A stretch of 64,000 bases of DNA from Prosopocoilus inquinatus (Eukaryota > Arthropoda > Insecta > Coleoptera > Lucanidae). The notes beneath the pieces were generated by a model, which saw only the letters and a program-made list of their open reading frames with translations, searched no databases and was not told where the DNA came from. This document shows, in pieces, positions 33,675 to 45,168 of this stretch. The stretch spans positions 30,868,001 to 30,932,000 of the forward strand of contig CM069873.1 in the NCBI GenBank assembly GCA_036172665.1, read 5' to 3'. Position 1 is the stretch's first letter. Every line of letters starts with the position of its first letter. Position numbers and translations under genes: made by a program.

Positions 33675-34263
33675 CTGGGTGTCTCACAACCTACGGAGGA
33701 GATTGAAAGGGCAGCTCTGGGACATCAAAATAAAGCTTTTTTCTTAATTCGCTTTTGACCAACACCCAACAGCAGCTTAACTTTCTTAATTTCTTCTTTA
33801 ATTTACACCTGTAGCTTCTTAATTAATAAAAATTATTTCACAAAATGCAACTTTATTATTAAATAAACTCTAAATTTATCAAAACCACCATTCATAAAAT
33901 GTCCATATTAATCTGTTTCCTTGTTTTGTTTTTAATTAGTAGCCGGTGGACAACGAAAGGAAACCCCGTTTTTGGGCATTAGAAGAAAAAATGAAATAGC
34001 TATAACATTAACGTGAATACGTTTTTTAAAATAGTTGTTTATTATAAAGCAGTGTTCAATTAACTCATAAATGCCTCAAATTTGAATTTAAAACCTAAAA
34101 TATTACTACAGGGAGTAACTTTTGCTTGTTAATTAATTTCGCTTTAAACTCTTTTAACTTTTTATTTATTGCGTTTTTACCAAAAATTTATTAAGAAAAA
34201 ATCTTTAATTTGATCTCCCCTAGCTACCTTTTTAATCTCCTCCGTAGGTTATGAGACACCCAG
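33675..34263. mobile_element. Non-autonomous TA-flanked element inside hAT
   Basis: CTGGGTGTCTCACAACCTAC at the left and its near-perfect inverse at the right flank about 590 bp, with TATA on each side. Tc1/mariner-type target preference. No transposase remains. Confidence 0.85.
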
Positions 34264-34458
34264 TATATATCCATACCTACACAAAATAAATATGATCAAG
34301 TCCCGATATTTCCAACCTCCTAATAAATTTATTTGACGAATATTCTACGAATCATCATGACAACAATTCATAAATTTCAAATTATTTGCCAAAAAACGTT
34401 AATGGGAATTTTATTAGTAAATGGAAATATCGGAAGAATTTTAACTTTGTTTTTGAAA

Positions 34459-34668
34459 TTATAATCTCAAAAATATCAGTGCGTCAAAAGTATCCTCCCC
34501 TAGGCGACTTCTTATTTTTTGGTCGATATAATTGGCCGCCGAAAAAGCTTGTTCAGCTTCAACGCTTCTTGGAGAAATTGTCAACAAATATTTATATACT
34601 AAACACAGATGATGCCCATGAATCCCCCGATTTTGAAATAGTTTCATTTCTTTTTTTTTTTGTTGCAC
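34459..34668 (-). pseudogene. hAT transposase C-terminal fragment
   Basis: The frame encodes KYLLTISPRSVEAEQAFSAA followed by RSRLGEDTFDALIFLRL. This is the conserved hAT C-terminal dimerisation region (pattern S-x-EAE-x-FS, then K-x-R-S-R-L and a Leu-rich helix). The catalytic part upstream is missing or destroyed. Position and strand agree with the surrounding hAT ends. Confidence 0.85.
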
Positions 34669-34828
34669 TTTCTAAATCATTTTCTTTTTGTATTTCAGAT
34701 TGTATTCCTTTCATGCACAAAAAAAGCTTAGCCTTAGGGTTATAAGTTACAGACAATTATAATATTTATTTATTAATGATATTAATGAATAGAATATTAT
34801 TTTTCATTAATTTAATAATGAAGCATAT

Positions 34829-35126
34829 TGTTACATCCGTGACGCGCAAACAGATCTACTTTTAGTATCAGTCACGCCACCTTGCATCACAGAACGTTAC
34901 CGAAGCTTCGCGTTCATTCTAGTAAGTTCAAGCAAAAGAAGGGTTTAGTCAGTAGTTGGCAAGCGAAGGGTTCATAGCTCGAATAAATAGAAAGGAAAAG
35001 TGTTAATTGATAGACAAGCTCCGCAGCTAATTGATATTGTGTTTTTAATTCTGTAAAGCTACAGATTGTAATTAAAGTGTTCTGAAAATTAACGACTGAA
35101 ATTTGTGAACCCCCAAATTCCTAACA
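34829..35126 (+). repeat. Solo LTR, 298 bp
   Basis: The sequence starts TGTTACATCC and ends TTCCTAACA, with TG...CA ends, and is flanked by ATAT on both sides (34825-34828 and 35127-35130). No internal region is present, so it is probably the product of LTR-LTR recombination. It is unrelated in sequence to the LTR of element A but uses the same 4-bp target. Orientation follows the TG start. Confidence 0.82.
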
Positions 35127-35248
35127 ATATTACAGTTTTAAATAGTGCTGGGCAATCCCGAAAATCCCGGGATTGGTAAATTCTTCTCCCGGGATTTTCG
35201 GAACCAAAAATTGGTCGGAACCCCGGGATTGTATTTCCTATTTACCAT

Positions 35249-35666
35249 CAAACTGGGTTGCTGCTGTTATAAACGCCTCATTTAGTTTGTGCTTCATTCT
35301 TTCTCGCTCTATTTCCTTCTGAAATCCTTCCTTTCTTCCACTCTTCTACCTCTCTCATTCTTGATGTACCCTGTTCTTTCATTGTGCCCTTGTTGTCTGG
35401 TTTTATTCTTGCCAATATTAATTTCTATCTTGATTTCTTATGTTTTATGTAAGGTACATTAAATAAACCCCATTTATGACACGTCTATTTTGAAACTTAT
35501 TACATTTTTGGAATCTTATCCGTCGGTGCAACTAGTAGAAGTGAATCCAGATCCTCTCTCTGTCTTGCTTTTCCCCTATTTTTTTTTAAAGATATTCTGT
35601 ACGTGTTTTTAAACATGTTGAATCATTAGGAGGTTGTTTCCGATCAATTTGGTTCTTACAGAAAAT
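35249..35666. repeat. Dispersed repeat, copy 2, right part
   Basis: It continues the alignment to copy 1 (about 24256-24672) after the hAT insertion. It ends shortly before the left end of the 3.4-kb inverted-repeat element. Confidence 0.75.
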
Positions 35667-36986
35667 GTACAAAATGATTCAATTTGTATAGGGTGGATTA
35701 ATTTCGATGGCTCTTATGGGCATCTCCGTAACTATAAGAGATAGAAAAAAACTAGTGGCCAAGTCTCGATCTCTCTTTTGGAGATTAAGTCAACAGCGTA
35801 AATAAAAATTGGCTGTAAGGTGCTCCCGAGAAGTTAGCACCCAGAAAATTAATTAATGAAAATAGCGTAAAAGGATCACTTACAAATTACGCTTTCGGGA
35901 TTACAAAAACTTACATTTAACTTACTAATTATTGGTAACGAAAAAATATAATAATTAAAATAGTTGGGGGCTCCCGAGAAGTTAGCACCAAAATAGTCAA
36001 CTGTGTTTTTCTCCCGAACAATGATCTTACAAATTATTACCTATCGGTCATAAGTAATTACTAATTGATTACTAATTGCTTAGAAATTGTAAGTTAATAA
36101 ACTAATATTGTGGGGGCCAAATTCACGGAGCCAAAATGGTTTCGTAATCGATATTAAACAAGTAAGAAATAAAATGTATTAGGTATTACTTTTAATAATA
36201 AACAAGATAACGAAACAACAAATTCGTTTGAGAAATACTGAGTGTTTAATTTCTTATATTTTTAATTTTAAAGTTCACCTAATCATTTTTCCGTTCACCT
36301 AATAATCAATTCAAATAAAAAAATTAAACTCGGGCGACGCTCAGATATTTTTAGTTCCATCTAAAGCAAAGAAATATTGTAATGGAAGTTCGCTTAGTCC
36401 GTGTTATTAAAAGTAATTTAAAGTGAGATAAAATTGTCGCTCTTCCGGCGCGGTGTGCGAGTGCATCTATGACAAAAAATCGCAAAAAAACCGATTGTGT
36501 GTTCCACGGCTATCTACTCTTTTCTTAATTGGCCCTTGTCCTTCAGTAAGTTATCGGATATCGCTAGAGAATTTGCCAGCTTTTCTTATTAACGGATTTG
36601 CAATATTATTGCGATAGTTTGTTTATTATAATATACGCGATCGCATGAAGTGCCTTCTAGTGTGTGTGTGTGTGTTTTGTGGTTGTTGGTTGGGGGTTTT
36701 TGGCAATAGAAATGCACGCTTCGTAAAACGGTATGGTGAGTGAAATCATAGGTTTTCTCGATTTAATTTAATAAATATGCATATTGTTACAGTTCTACGT
36801 CGGTATGCAGTTAAGATGGTAGAGGGGTGAGTAACTTATTTCCTTTTTCAGTAGGCCATATCTTGTACTCCTAATAAAATATTAAATAAATTACAAACAA
36901 GCAAAGCCGTAATAACATATTTTGATAGCACTATTGCTTAATATACAGGCTGTTCACCGAGTGCCGCGGTTTTCTCTACCGTCTAA

Positions 36987-37330
36987 AGTAGGGGTGTCCA
37001 AACTTTTTACCGCAAGGGCCAGATTGGAATTTAAATGCATTTGCAGCGGGCTACGTGAATATGTGAATTAAAAAAATCTCATTGAATTTTATTTTTCACA
37101 GTCACCAATACTAAACAAACAGGGCTATTACATAATTAGAAAATAATTTCATGCAACTTTTAATGGGAATGATGTAACTGTATTTCTCGCTGTGGAATTT
37201 CTTTAAAGCTGGGATTAAGATCAATCATAAGTAATGATTGCAAATGATCATCCGATAAATTTGCCCTCCACTTTGAGTTTGTTCGCACATATTGATAGTT
37301 CCAAACATACAAATAAATTTACAAGCAAAT
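36987..37330 (-). pseudogene. Dead hAT transposase (Charlie/SCAND3-like) 3' end with terminus
   Basis: The plus strand at 36987 reads AGGGGTGTCCAAACTTTTTA followed by a GGGCC stretch, a classic hAT terminus. Facing it on the minus strand is a decayed C-terminal transposase: MFGTINMCEQT (pattern FGSTYLCEQTFS), a frameshift, then NSKWRANLSDDHLQSLL (pattern R-x2-L-x-DEHL). Several frame breaks follow. The other hAT end was not found. Confidence 0.75.
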
Positions 37331-38711
37331 TGCTTTACATTTGGAACCTCTTTTTATCCAAAAAGTTGTAAAAAAATCAACCAAGCTCCCTTCTTTGTAT
37401 TTATCATCGATTTGATCGTTAGCTTGAAGATCAATAATTTCCATTTGAAACTAATTTGAAACGTCGGCAACGTTGCAATTAAATGGATTTTGAAACAGCC
37501 GAATTTCTTCTTTTGTTTTCAAGTTATGGTCAAAAATTGACATTTTCGCCTTTTCGTTTTTCGGTCATATCTCGTTTATTTATAGAGACATTAAAAAATT
37601 GTTTGATCATTATGCCATTTTTGTTATTAGCCTTGCGTATCCTAGTCTCAGTAGGCTGGCTTCAGTGCAGTGCCAACATTTTTTTTAATTTTTATTAAAT
37701 ATTAACGAACTTTCAAATCTTTAGGCAGTTTTGGCCGCGTAAAGCATTTCATATTCACTATATTTTACAAAATTCCGTTTGAGAAATGTAGCACCCATCG
37801 CGACCGATCTGGCAAAAGCTTTTTTGTTTTTATTAAATATGAATGAATGCACGCAAATTTAATTTGATACATGTCCGATTTTATTATATTTTACTATTTG
37901 TGTGTTTGTTTTTGTTTTTCGTGTTTTTAATAAAATATAACTCAAGAGAAACAAAAAAAAGAAAGCTTAAATTAGTTCTAATTTAGTTATTATTACTTTT
38001 ATGTTTATTTAAACAACTTGTATTTTAGTGTAAAAGCATGTTATCTTTTCGCTTCTCTTGTCAACTTGTTTATTTACATTTTTTCACTCCTGACGAAACT
38101 ATAAAGCGATAGAGTGTTCTTGCGATTTCACAGTGTCCGTTTTAAAATTTAAAAACTATTTTCTCTCACATATTTCCTCGAACAAGAGTCGACTTCAATT
38201 ATATTTTTTATAGAAGTCGTTTCTTGTCCGATGGAAATTGTATAAATTTTTTTTTCAATTTTAAAAAGATATTGTGAAAATTACAGGAACGTTCAACGTT
38301 TCTTTCTAACGAAGCTATAAACCGATAGTGAAACGTTGAGTATTCGTGCAATTTTGACTGTTTAAAGATTGAAAACAATTTTTGTATAAATTGAATGATA
38401 AACTCATTTTCAACAGAAAGTCAGATAGGAACTCAGAACTTAGATAGGAACAGTCGCTCAAAACGATAAAACGGAAATTTGTAAATTCACCCGAACACGA
38501 ATTTATTTACGCAGCTAAAACTTTGAAAATATTTGAAAACTCCTTAATATTTTTTGCAAAACAAAAAATCGGCACCGTATTGAGCCCAGCTTATTGAGAC
38601 TAGGAAATAAAATAATAATAAAATTATAAAAATAATATAATAAAAATGGATAACAATAAAAATGACTTTAGAAAAATTTTGTGCAAATCGTTTTTAATTG
38701 CAGTGAAAACA

Positions 38712-38776
38712 TCGAGCAGCCTCTGTACAGCTCTTTCAACCCTGCTTGGGGCTTCTTCAGCAGAGACGTAGCTCAA
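38712..38776 (-). ncRNA. Hammerhead ribozyme motif, retrozyme family, degenerate
   Basis: The minus strand has the core CTGAAGA, stem II AGCCC/GGGTT, GAAA, then GAGCTGTA. The stem III base change (C to G) weakens pairing and the cleavage triplet is GTA. Stem I pairs TTGAGC and GTCTCTG with CAGAGGC and GCTCGA. It is inverted relative to the copy at 38935-38999. Confidence 0.75.
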
Positions 38777-38934
38777 CATTCCCACTGCAAACAAAAACGA
38801 CTTGTCCAATTTATTCGCAATTGCGATGTAAGAGTGATGAACAGATAAAATAGCGACATCTTACGATCGCTTTTTCACCTGACATTGCAATTGCGAATAA
38901 ATTGGACAAGTCGTTTTTGTTTGCAGTGGGAATG

Positions 38935-38999
38935 TCGAGCTACGTCTCTGCTGAAGAAGCCCCAAGCAGGGCTGAAACAGTTGTCCAGAGGCTGCTCGA
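38935..38999 (+). ncRNA. Hammerhead ribozyme motif, type I, intact core
   Basis: All conserved parts are present: CTGAAGA at 38951-38957, stem II AGCCC/GGGCT with loop CAAGCA, GAAA at 38974-38977, a four-pair stem III ACAG/TTGT with no loop, and a GTC cleavage triplet ending at 38985. Stem I has two helices (TCGAGC/GCTCGA and GTCTCTG/CAGAGGC) around a TAC/T internal loop. Such a short stem III usually works as a dimer. Confidence 0.85.
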
Positions 39000-39121
39000 G
39001 GTTTTTGTTGACGTCATTGATTTAATCTACAAAAAAGAGATCAAGACTTGGCCACTAGTTCTTTTCTATCTCTTATGTTTACGGAGATGCCCATAAGAGA
39101 CATCGAAATTAATCCACCCTG

Positions 39122-41819
39122 TACATAAAACGGAAATTAGAATTTATAAATTTTCTGAAAATTTTCCCATTCATATTTTTATATTGAGATTTGATAAACT
39201 CACAGAGAAAATTTTGCACGCCGTTTCAAAGCTCTCTGGTCTCTGTTAATGTCATTGTTTCTTCCACTAACCCTTTCATCTTTTACTTACGTATATCTAT
39301 TTTCACGCCATCATTACTCTGTTGATCGATGTATAATTATGCTGTTGTTCAGGTACAATTCAAATTCGAGCGAATTAAATGATTCTTACCTCTCCTTATT
39401 CGAAAAAGTAAGATTTTGAGGTAAACAGTACGAAATATTGTTTCATATTAAGAAAGGAACATTTATGTAAAACTCCGCTTCGTAATTCTTGCTGTGCTCA
39501 ATTGAAAACCGCAATTCCGGTGATCACGGATTGCTCCAGCACACCAGAATTTACTAAATATCATTCGGCGTAATTCCTACTTCGATCGGGCAATCGCCGG
39601 ACTTCATTAGATTACAATGAAATTAGAAGCGTCAAGTTTAAAATGTCTGAATCCCCGTACAATAACAAGAATCGATTCAAATATTTAAAATGAAGCATAT
39701 GTAAGGATCGGAAAAACATATTTTTTTTGATGCAATGATACACCAAATTCTATAAGAACTCGTTAATGTAAATGTGGTCTCCATTTATATCTAAGTATAC
39801 TTTCTAAAAGTGAATGGTACCATGTAAACGGTGGTGTGTTCGAGTTCTTTCGAGCAATCAATCCACGGATGGATGCGTACATTCAATCAACAGAATTGCA
39901 ATTCTACAGAAACCAATACTTTAATTCAATAAAAATTTCAAGAGACTATTCTGCACGGCGGCGGTCATGTTTATGTGGTGTCATAAAACGGCGTAAGAGA
40001 AGTGCATGAGACATTTTTACATGACGTTATATAATTTTCATAACACCGAGTTTGTATTACTTAACAGTTCCATTTTGCAAAGCTTTTTCTTTTTGTGTTT
40101 GCAGCTGTTGCGGTAGAGTTTGAATGTACTTCATCAATCGGATGAGAATGATTTAGCATAACACACGAAAGTAAGTAATGTATATACATTCATGAATAAC
40201 TTAAAAAGAAAATTTTCTGTGAGATCGCTGTTTACACATAAGATATATTAGCAATTTGAAAAGAAAATGGAATGATTCGTTATATTTTTAGTCGCTATGA
40301 TTAGCTATGTTTGTGTGGCAACCAAGCGTAAGTTATTTATTAGCATATAATTTATCAAATCAGACACAAATTACATTAGTTTATTCGCACAGGGAATGTA
40401 ACTTTATATTAGGCAGCAAACTAGTAGGTAGCTCTGGTTTCCAACATCATAAATATGTAATAAATTATTGTCGGTCGACCCTCCACGTTCGAACTCTATA
40501 AAAGAACTCTATGTCAACAAATCAACCCCTGCGATTCACTAAGTACTAATTTAGCATACATGTCACAACAAATACATATGCGGCGGGCCATGATTATTAC
40601 CTGCCAATTCGGAACAATTGCATAAGTGGTGAGCATTGTGAGACATCTGTTGACAATGAGGCCCGGGATTAAATCGGACTGTGATTATTTTCACTGAATG
40701 CAATTGTCGTTCGTTTCTACATCTGTTGAAACGGTACACCCGAGGGACAATGCCGTGTAATTTGCGTCGGGAAGGGAAGTCTAAGGTTGCATGAGTTTTA
40801 TGGAATGAGAAAAAGGAGATGTACTACTTCTGATAAGAATCCGTTGTAGATGCTATTGAGTTTCACTATTTACGCGGCTGTTTAACACAAGAAATAGATG
40901 ATGTATAAACCAATGAAATCGTCTTCTCGATACTCGAAACGATGTCCAAATTGATCAGATAGAAGCTGCACAGTTTTAAAAACCAATGAATGAGTTTTGT
41001 TCCATGGACGGTCCGAAATCAAAAAGAAATGAAGCCAAAACTGAATCAATAAGAGTCCAGGTTTTGTAACTAATCGTTACCTTAGCTAAAACTTCAAAGC
41101 AAAATTAATGTCAAAATGAAATTAATGACTCTAGACTTATTTGTTCAAGATACAGTGTGTCCCGGCATTGTTACAAAAGGTGTGATGGATTAAAAATTCT
41201 AAATCATCAACACACTGTAGATTAGTAAAATACTTACAGGATTAATTAGGCTGATCTAATAATAAGCAATTAGGACTCTAGGGTGATATAATAATGCCAT
41301 ACTAGTTACTTGTAGTTAAGAAGTTAAACGACATTATTTATTTAGTAGTAATATTTTCTCTGAGGTTTTCGACTTCGTATTCAGTAATATGGTATTTATA
41401 TTTGTCAAGAAAGAAGGAGGGTTGTTCCTCGGAGCGCCCACACACATCTCGACGACTTTGCTGTGCACTGGATTGAATACCGTAAACAATCTCCTGGTGC
41501 TGCTTTAAAGGCGAGTGCCTCGTCGCTGAAATCACATTGATTCATAATTCAATAAAGGACGAGACGTTCGTCCATTAAATGATCCGCAGTAGCGAACTGA
41601 AGAGCAAGAAATGCAAATAAATATAACCCACTTATTTCGATTTATCATTATTTACATCTGAACGTTAATAGCGGGGAAAATAGAATGGCTTTGCTGCTTT
41701 GGTTCTGCCTAACATATTTTTTTATCATACGGGCAAACAGAAAATGTTGAATATTTCAGGTTTGCGATGGAAAATCTAAGTTTGTTCTACTTTTTATTAT
41801 AATTAAAGACCGGATTAGA
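39122..41819. other. No gene recognised
   Basis: No coding region, terminal repeat or tandem array is supported here. Open frames are short and lack motifs. Confidence 0.5.
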
Positions 41820-41821
41820 TA

Positions 41822-43082
41822 CAGCGATCACTTCTGCTTGTTTGAAAACCTATTCAGCCTCTATCAAATATACCGAGTGAATTTTACTTACACAGAAAAT
41901 GGAGTTTTTCGAAATGATCAAAACAGTAAAATTGTTATTATTCGGAAACTAATCAAGGTTTAATGAGATTTCTTTAACCTGGGTTAGCTTCAACTTATTG
42001 AATAATATCAAGGCCTGAAAATAGCTTAATTTTCTTTAATTTTTCAATTTTTCAAATATTTTCAAAATTTCACGTACTTAAACATAATTTCAGAATTCAA
42101 TTTTTTGGGGTGAAAACTTCAAATATTTACAATTGGAAAAAATAATAAAGAAGATTAATTACTGCTTGAGATATTGTATTATTTAGCGAAAAGTAATATA
42201 TGTAACTAATTTTTATGTTTTTGATGCAAGGTGCCTTTCAGGAGAAATATTTTTCAAAGATAATTAAAATGTATTTAAATAACTTCTGAAAACTCTAATC
42301 TATTCCTGTTAATGAATTATTTTCACAAAGAGCTTGGAAATACTCGTTTACACTGGCTTAAACGAGAGGATTTTAATTTATTTAGCGCATGTTCAAGTAA
42401 GTAGCAGAATATGAGATGGCCTTGGATTTTTTTATTGTCAAATCAAATTACTAAAGGGCTTTTCTTAATTTTAATAATAGGACTTGACTTTAAATTACTT
42501 AAAAATGTAAAACCACCTTTAATTTTGTATTGTAATGTGATCTGAAATCTTCTTTAGTCGTTTTATGAAAGAGGCCTTTAAGTAATTTCAATTAACAATT
42601 CATGGCCATCTCATATTCTGCCTACTTAATTTACTAAATATGTAAACTAAATAAGAAAAAATCTCCTCTTTTAGGTAACTGTAAAAAAATATTTATAGGG
42701 TTTTTGTGAAAGTAAGTCACTTCCAAGGATAGATTAGGGCTTTTGGAAGTCCTTTAAATGCATATTATTATTAAAAATTCAATTTTTCGGAAAATTAATG
42801 AAAATTAAGCTATTTTCTGGCCTTGATATTATGCAATGAGGTGAAACTAACCCACGTTAAAGAAATCTTATTGAAATCTTGATTAGTTTCCGAGTAATAA
42901 CAATTTTACGATGTTGACCATTTCTAAACACTCAATTTACTAACTAAGTAAAATGAAACTCTGTATATTTGAAAGGGACTAAAAGATTTTCAGAAAAGCA
43001 GAAGTGATTGCCGTAAAAAGTTTTTTCGAAAAATCAGAAATAAAGATTTTTCCATTTGATGCAGACTTTTTGGTGATCACTG
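41822..43082. mobile_element. TA-flanked inverted-repeat element, 1.26 kb
   Basis: CAGCGATCAC at the left and its inverse at the right are flanked by TA on both sides. Long, diverged inverted arms (for example AAACTAATCAAG against its inverse) run inward several hundred bases. No coding region remains. A smaller inverted repeat (about 24-bp arms, AGAATATGAGATGGCC) lies nested at 42397-42627. Confidence 0.78.
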
Positions 43083-43702
43083 TATATCAAAAAAGATGAA
43101 AATATGTATACAATAAACACAAAAGTTTTCTAAATGAAGGTGCAACAAGGAAGAATTGCGATGACTTGTACAAGATACATTGCAAGTAACCACAAATGCT
43201 TTATTAAATTCTTATAAATGTTTATAAAGCATTTTTAGTTACTTGGGACGTGTCTTGAAAGTTACATTAAATGGATTGTTACAATTGTTTGACCAAATGA
43301 TACTATATAAAGGCCCCAAGCAGTATCTCAATTATTTTTATTCGAATACATTCAAGTATATATTCGTAAATGAGAGGTTGCCCACTTATGCTGCAATTCT
43401 GAGCTCGATCGGAAGCCTGTAAGGTGTTACAGAGCCATTTAAATACATACATCGTAAATATGTTACGATGGTAACGATAGTGCTCAGAATTGCAGCATTA
43501 ATTAATTTTAATTCATTCAAAACTACATAACAATTATTATACTTTGCAACTTGTTTCATTTAAATAATCGGACAGTTGTCAGTGTTACAAACCTTGAGGA
43601 GAGAAAAAAATATTGAAATCATAGTCCCCCTCTTTAATTAGGAATTTAATTGAATGCACAATAGAACTAAACAATTGCACTGAAATTTGACACATTTTAT
43701 TT
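43083..43702. other. Two small hairpins, no gene
   Basis: One hairpin lies at about 43189-43249 (AAGTAACCACAAATGCTTTA and its near-inverse). Another pairs ATGCTGCAATTCTGAGC at 43389 with its perfect inverse ending at 43498. No gene is seen. Confidence 0.6.
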
Positions 43703-44108
43703 AATTGAAATTAACGCCCGCAATAAGTTTTATATCCGTAGATACGTATTTCGGCAGCTAAGCTGCCATCTTCAGTACGCTACCAACTTAAAAGCACTAA
43801 GAAAGATTTAAAACCACTTAATCACACTGATAAAATCATAAAAATGTTAAAGCTAACAACAACCTAATCATCCTAAAAGATATATATGTCTAAATGTAAG
43901 TAAATATAAATTAATATGCATAAAAATTTTAAGTAAACTATATATGTTTATGTTAATGTATAAATCGGGAAAAAAAAATTATGTGAACACCCAAAATTAA
44001 CTGTCAGAAAACCTTACAAACAAGAGCTAACCAAACAACACGGAAATGCGGAAATAAACAGTTCAAAGACCAGAAAAAACTTCTTATTCTAACGAATAAA
44101 TAAGTATA
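43703..44108. repeat. Outer inverted repeat, left arm
   Basis: It is the reverse complement of 48033-48411 with roughly 95% agreement by eye over most of its length. It carries a hammerhead motif at 43725-43789. The two arms meet at a TATA that has received later insertions. Confidence 0.88.
43725..43789 (-). ncRNA. Hammerhead ribozyme motif, second family, intact core
   Basis: On the minus strand: core CTGAAGA, stem II GGCAGC/GCTGCC with loop TTA, GAAA, self-complementary stem III ATAC/GTAT, and an ATC cleavage triplet. Stem I pairs CGTA with TACG and, beyond an internal loop, AAGTT with AACTT. The layout matches the short-stem-III type I hammerheads known from Penelope-like elements and retrozymes. 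Confidence 0.8.
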
Positions 44109-44110
44109 TA

Positions 44111-44168
44111 ATTCCCTGTTACTTGATACCTAAAAATAAACTATATATGTTATGTATAAATCGAAAAA

Positions 44169-44199
<31 letters not shown>

Positions 44200-44357
44200 A
44201 ATAAAATATATATATTATGTATAACTCGTCAAAAATCAACCTACAGATGAGAGCAAATCACACCCACACACCACAGGTTAAGAGCACTTTATGAATTTTT
44301 TTTCCGATTTATACATAACATATATAGTTTATTTTTAGGTATCAAGTAACAGGGAAT
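44111..44357. mobile_element. Hairpin element nested at the centre of the outer repeat
   Basis: ATTCCCTGTTACTTGATACC at 44111 and its perfect inverse ending at 44357 bound about 247 bp, with arms of about 55 bp and TA-rich flanks. The interior has TA and ATA runs (44168-44219). No coding capacity. Confidence 0.75.
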
Positions 44358-45168
44358 ATACAGGCTGTTTCAAATTCGACCCTCACCATGGGGATCTCGT
44401 TTATTTGAAGAGATAGAGGGTAGGTTTAAATTTGGCAAAGTTACGAAATTTGATGAGCATTAATAATCCGTAGAGAAAAAATTTCTATCTTAACTCATAT
44501 TCGAAATAATTGTAAAAAAAGAAAAATTGTGATTTTCTTATTTTGCCTCTATCTGTTTTATTTAAAATAAAGATACTTTCTTAAGGCACTTTTGAATTCT
44601 CTACACAACGGTAAACACTATTTCTCTATAGCATGTTTCGTCAAATTGGTACCATCATCAAGTTCATTTTTTCTTATAGTGGCCATATTGAAATTTAGTC
44701 AGAAAATATTCTACTCTTCATGCCGATTACGGCAATATAGCACATGTTATTAAAATTCTTTAAAATAAGATCAGAAACAATGTAATTTTTCGGAAGATAT
44801 TGAATTAAAATATTTATTACGATATAAAAAAGTTACAACTTACGAAAAATAGCTTTATATTAAACCAAAGGTGTCTTTGATAAATCCTAGATTACAAAAT
44901 TTTGCCGGTACAATGTTAACATAAGAAAAATAAAATATGTTACACACGTTTTATTTATACAACAGAAACACAAAAACATCATGTGAACTGTACTTCCAAA
45001 CCAACCCGGAGAACAAACAACAGCTTTGAACAATATTTTCACAATTAGAAGGAAATATCGAAGAGCAGGATGATGCACTGTAATACGTACCCTTTATAGT
45101 AACAATACAATTAAAGAAATAATAATAAATAAATAAACAAATAAATAAAGATATTAAAAATATGCTAT

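Larger units (their letters stand above)
33442..35240. mobile_element. hAT element with TTTACCAT duplication, interrupted
   Basis: The ends read TAGGGCATACAATCCC and, inverted, TAGGAAATACAATCCC. The 8-bp TTTACCAT flanks both sides (33434-33441 and 35241-35248). Copy 1 of the dispersed repeat shows the empty site. The subterminal regions are rich in ATCCCGGGAT palindromes. A transposase C-terminal fragment survives on the minus strand. Two later insertions sit inside: a TA-flanked element and a solo LTR. Confidence 0.9.
35689..39121. mobile_element. 3.4-kb terminal-inverted-repeat DNA element
   Basis: The left end (GGGTGGATTAATTTCGATG from 35691) and the inverse right end (to about 39120) match over about 115 bp with few changes. 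Both ends are preceded by TGTA, giving a TA-type duplication. No transposase for the element itself is recognised. Inside are a direct repeat of CTCCCGAGAAGTTAGCACC (35823 and 35969), a TG run at about 36660, a dead hAT fragment, degenerate hammerhead-like repeats at about 38090 and 38305, and an inverted pair of hammerhead motifs next to the right end. Confidence 0.85.
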
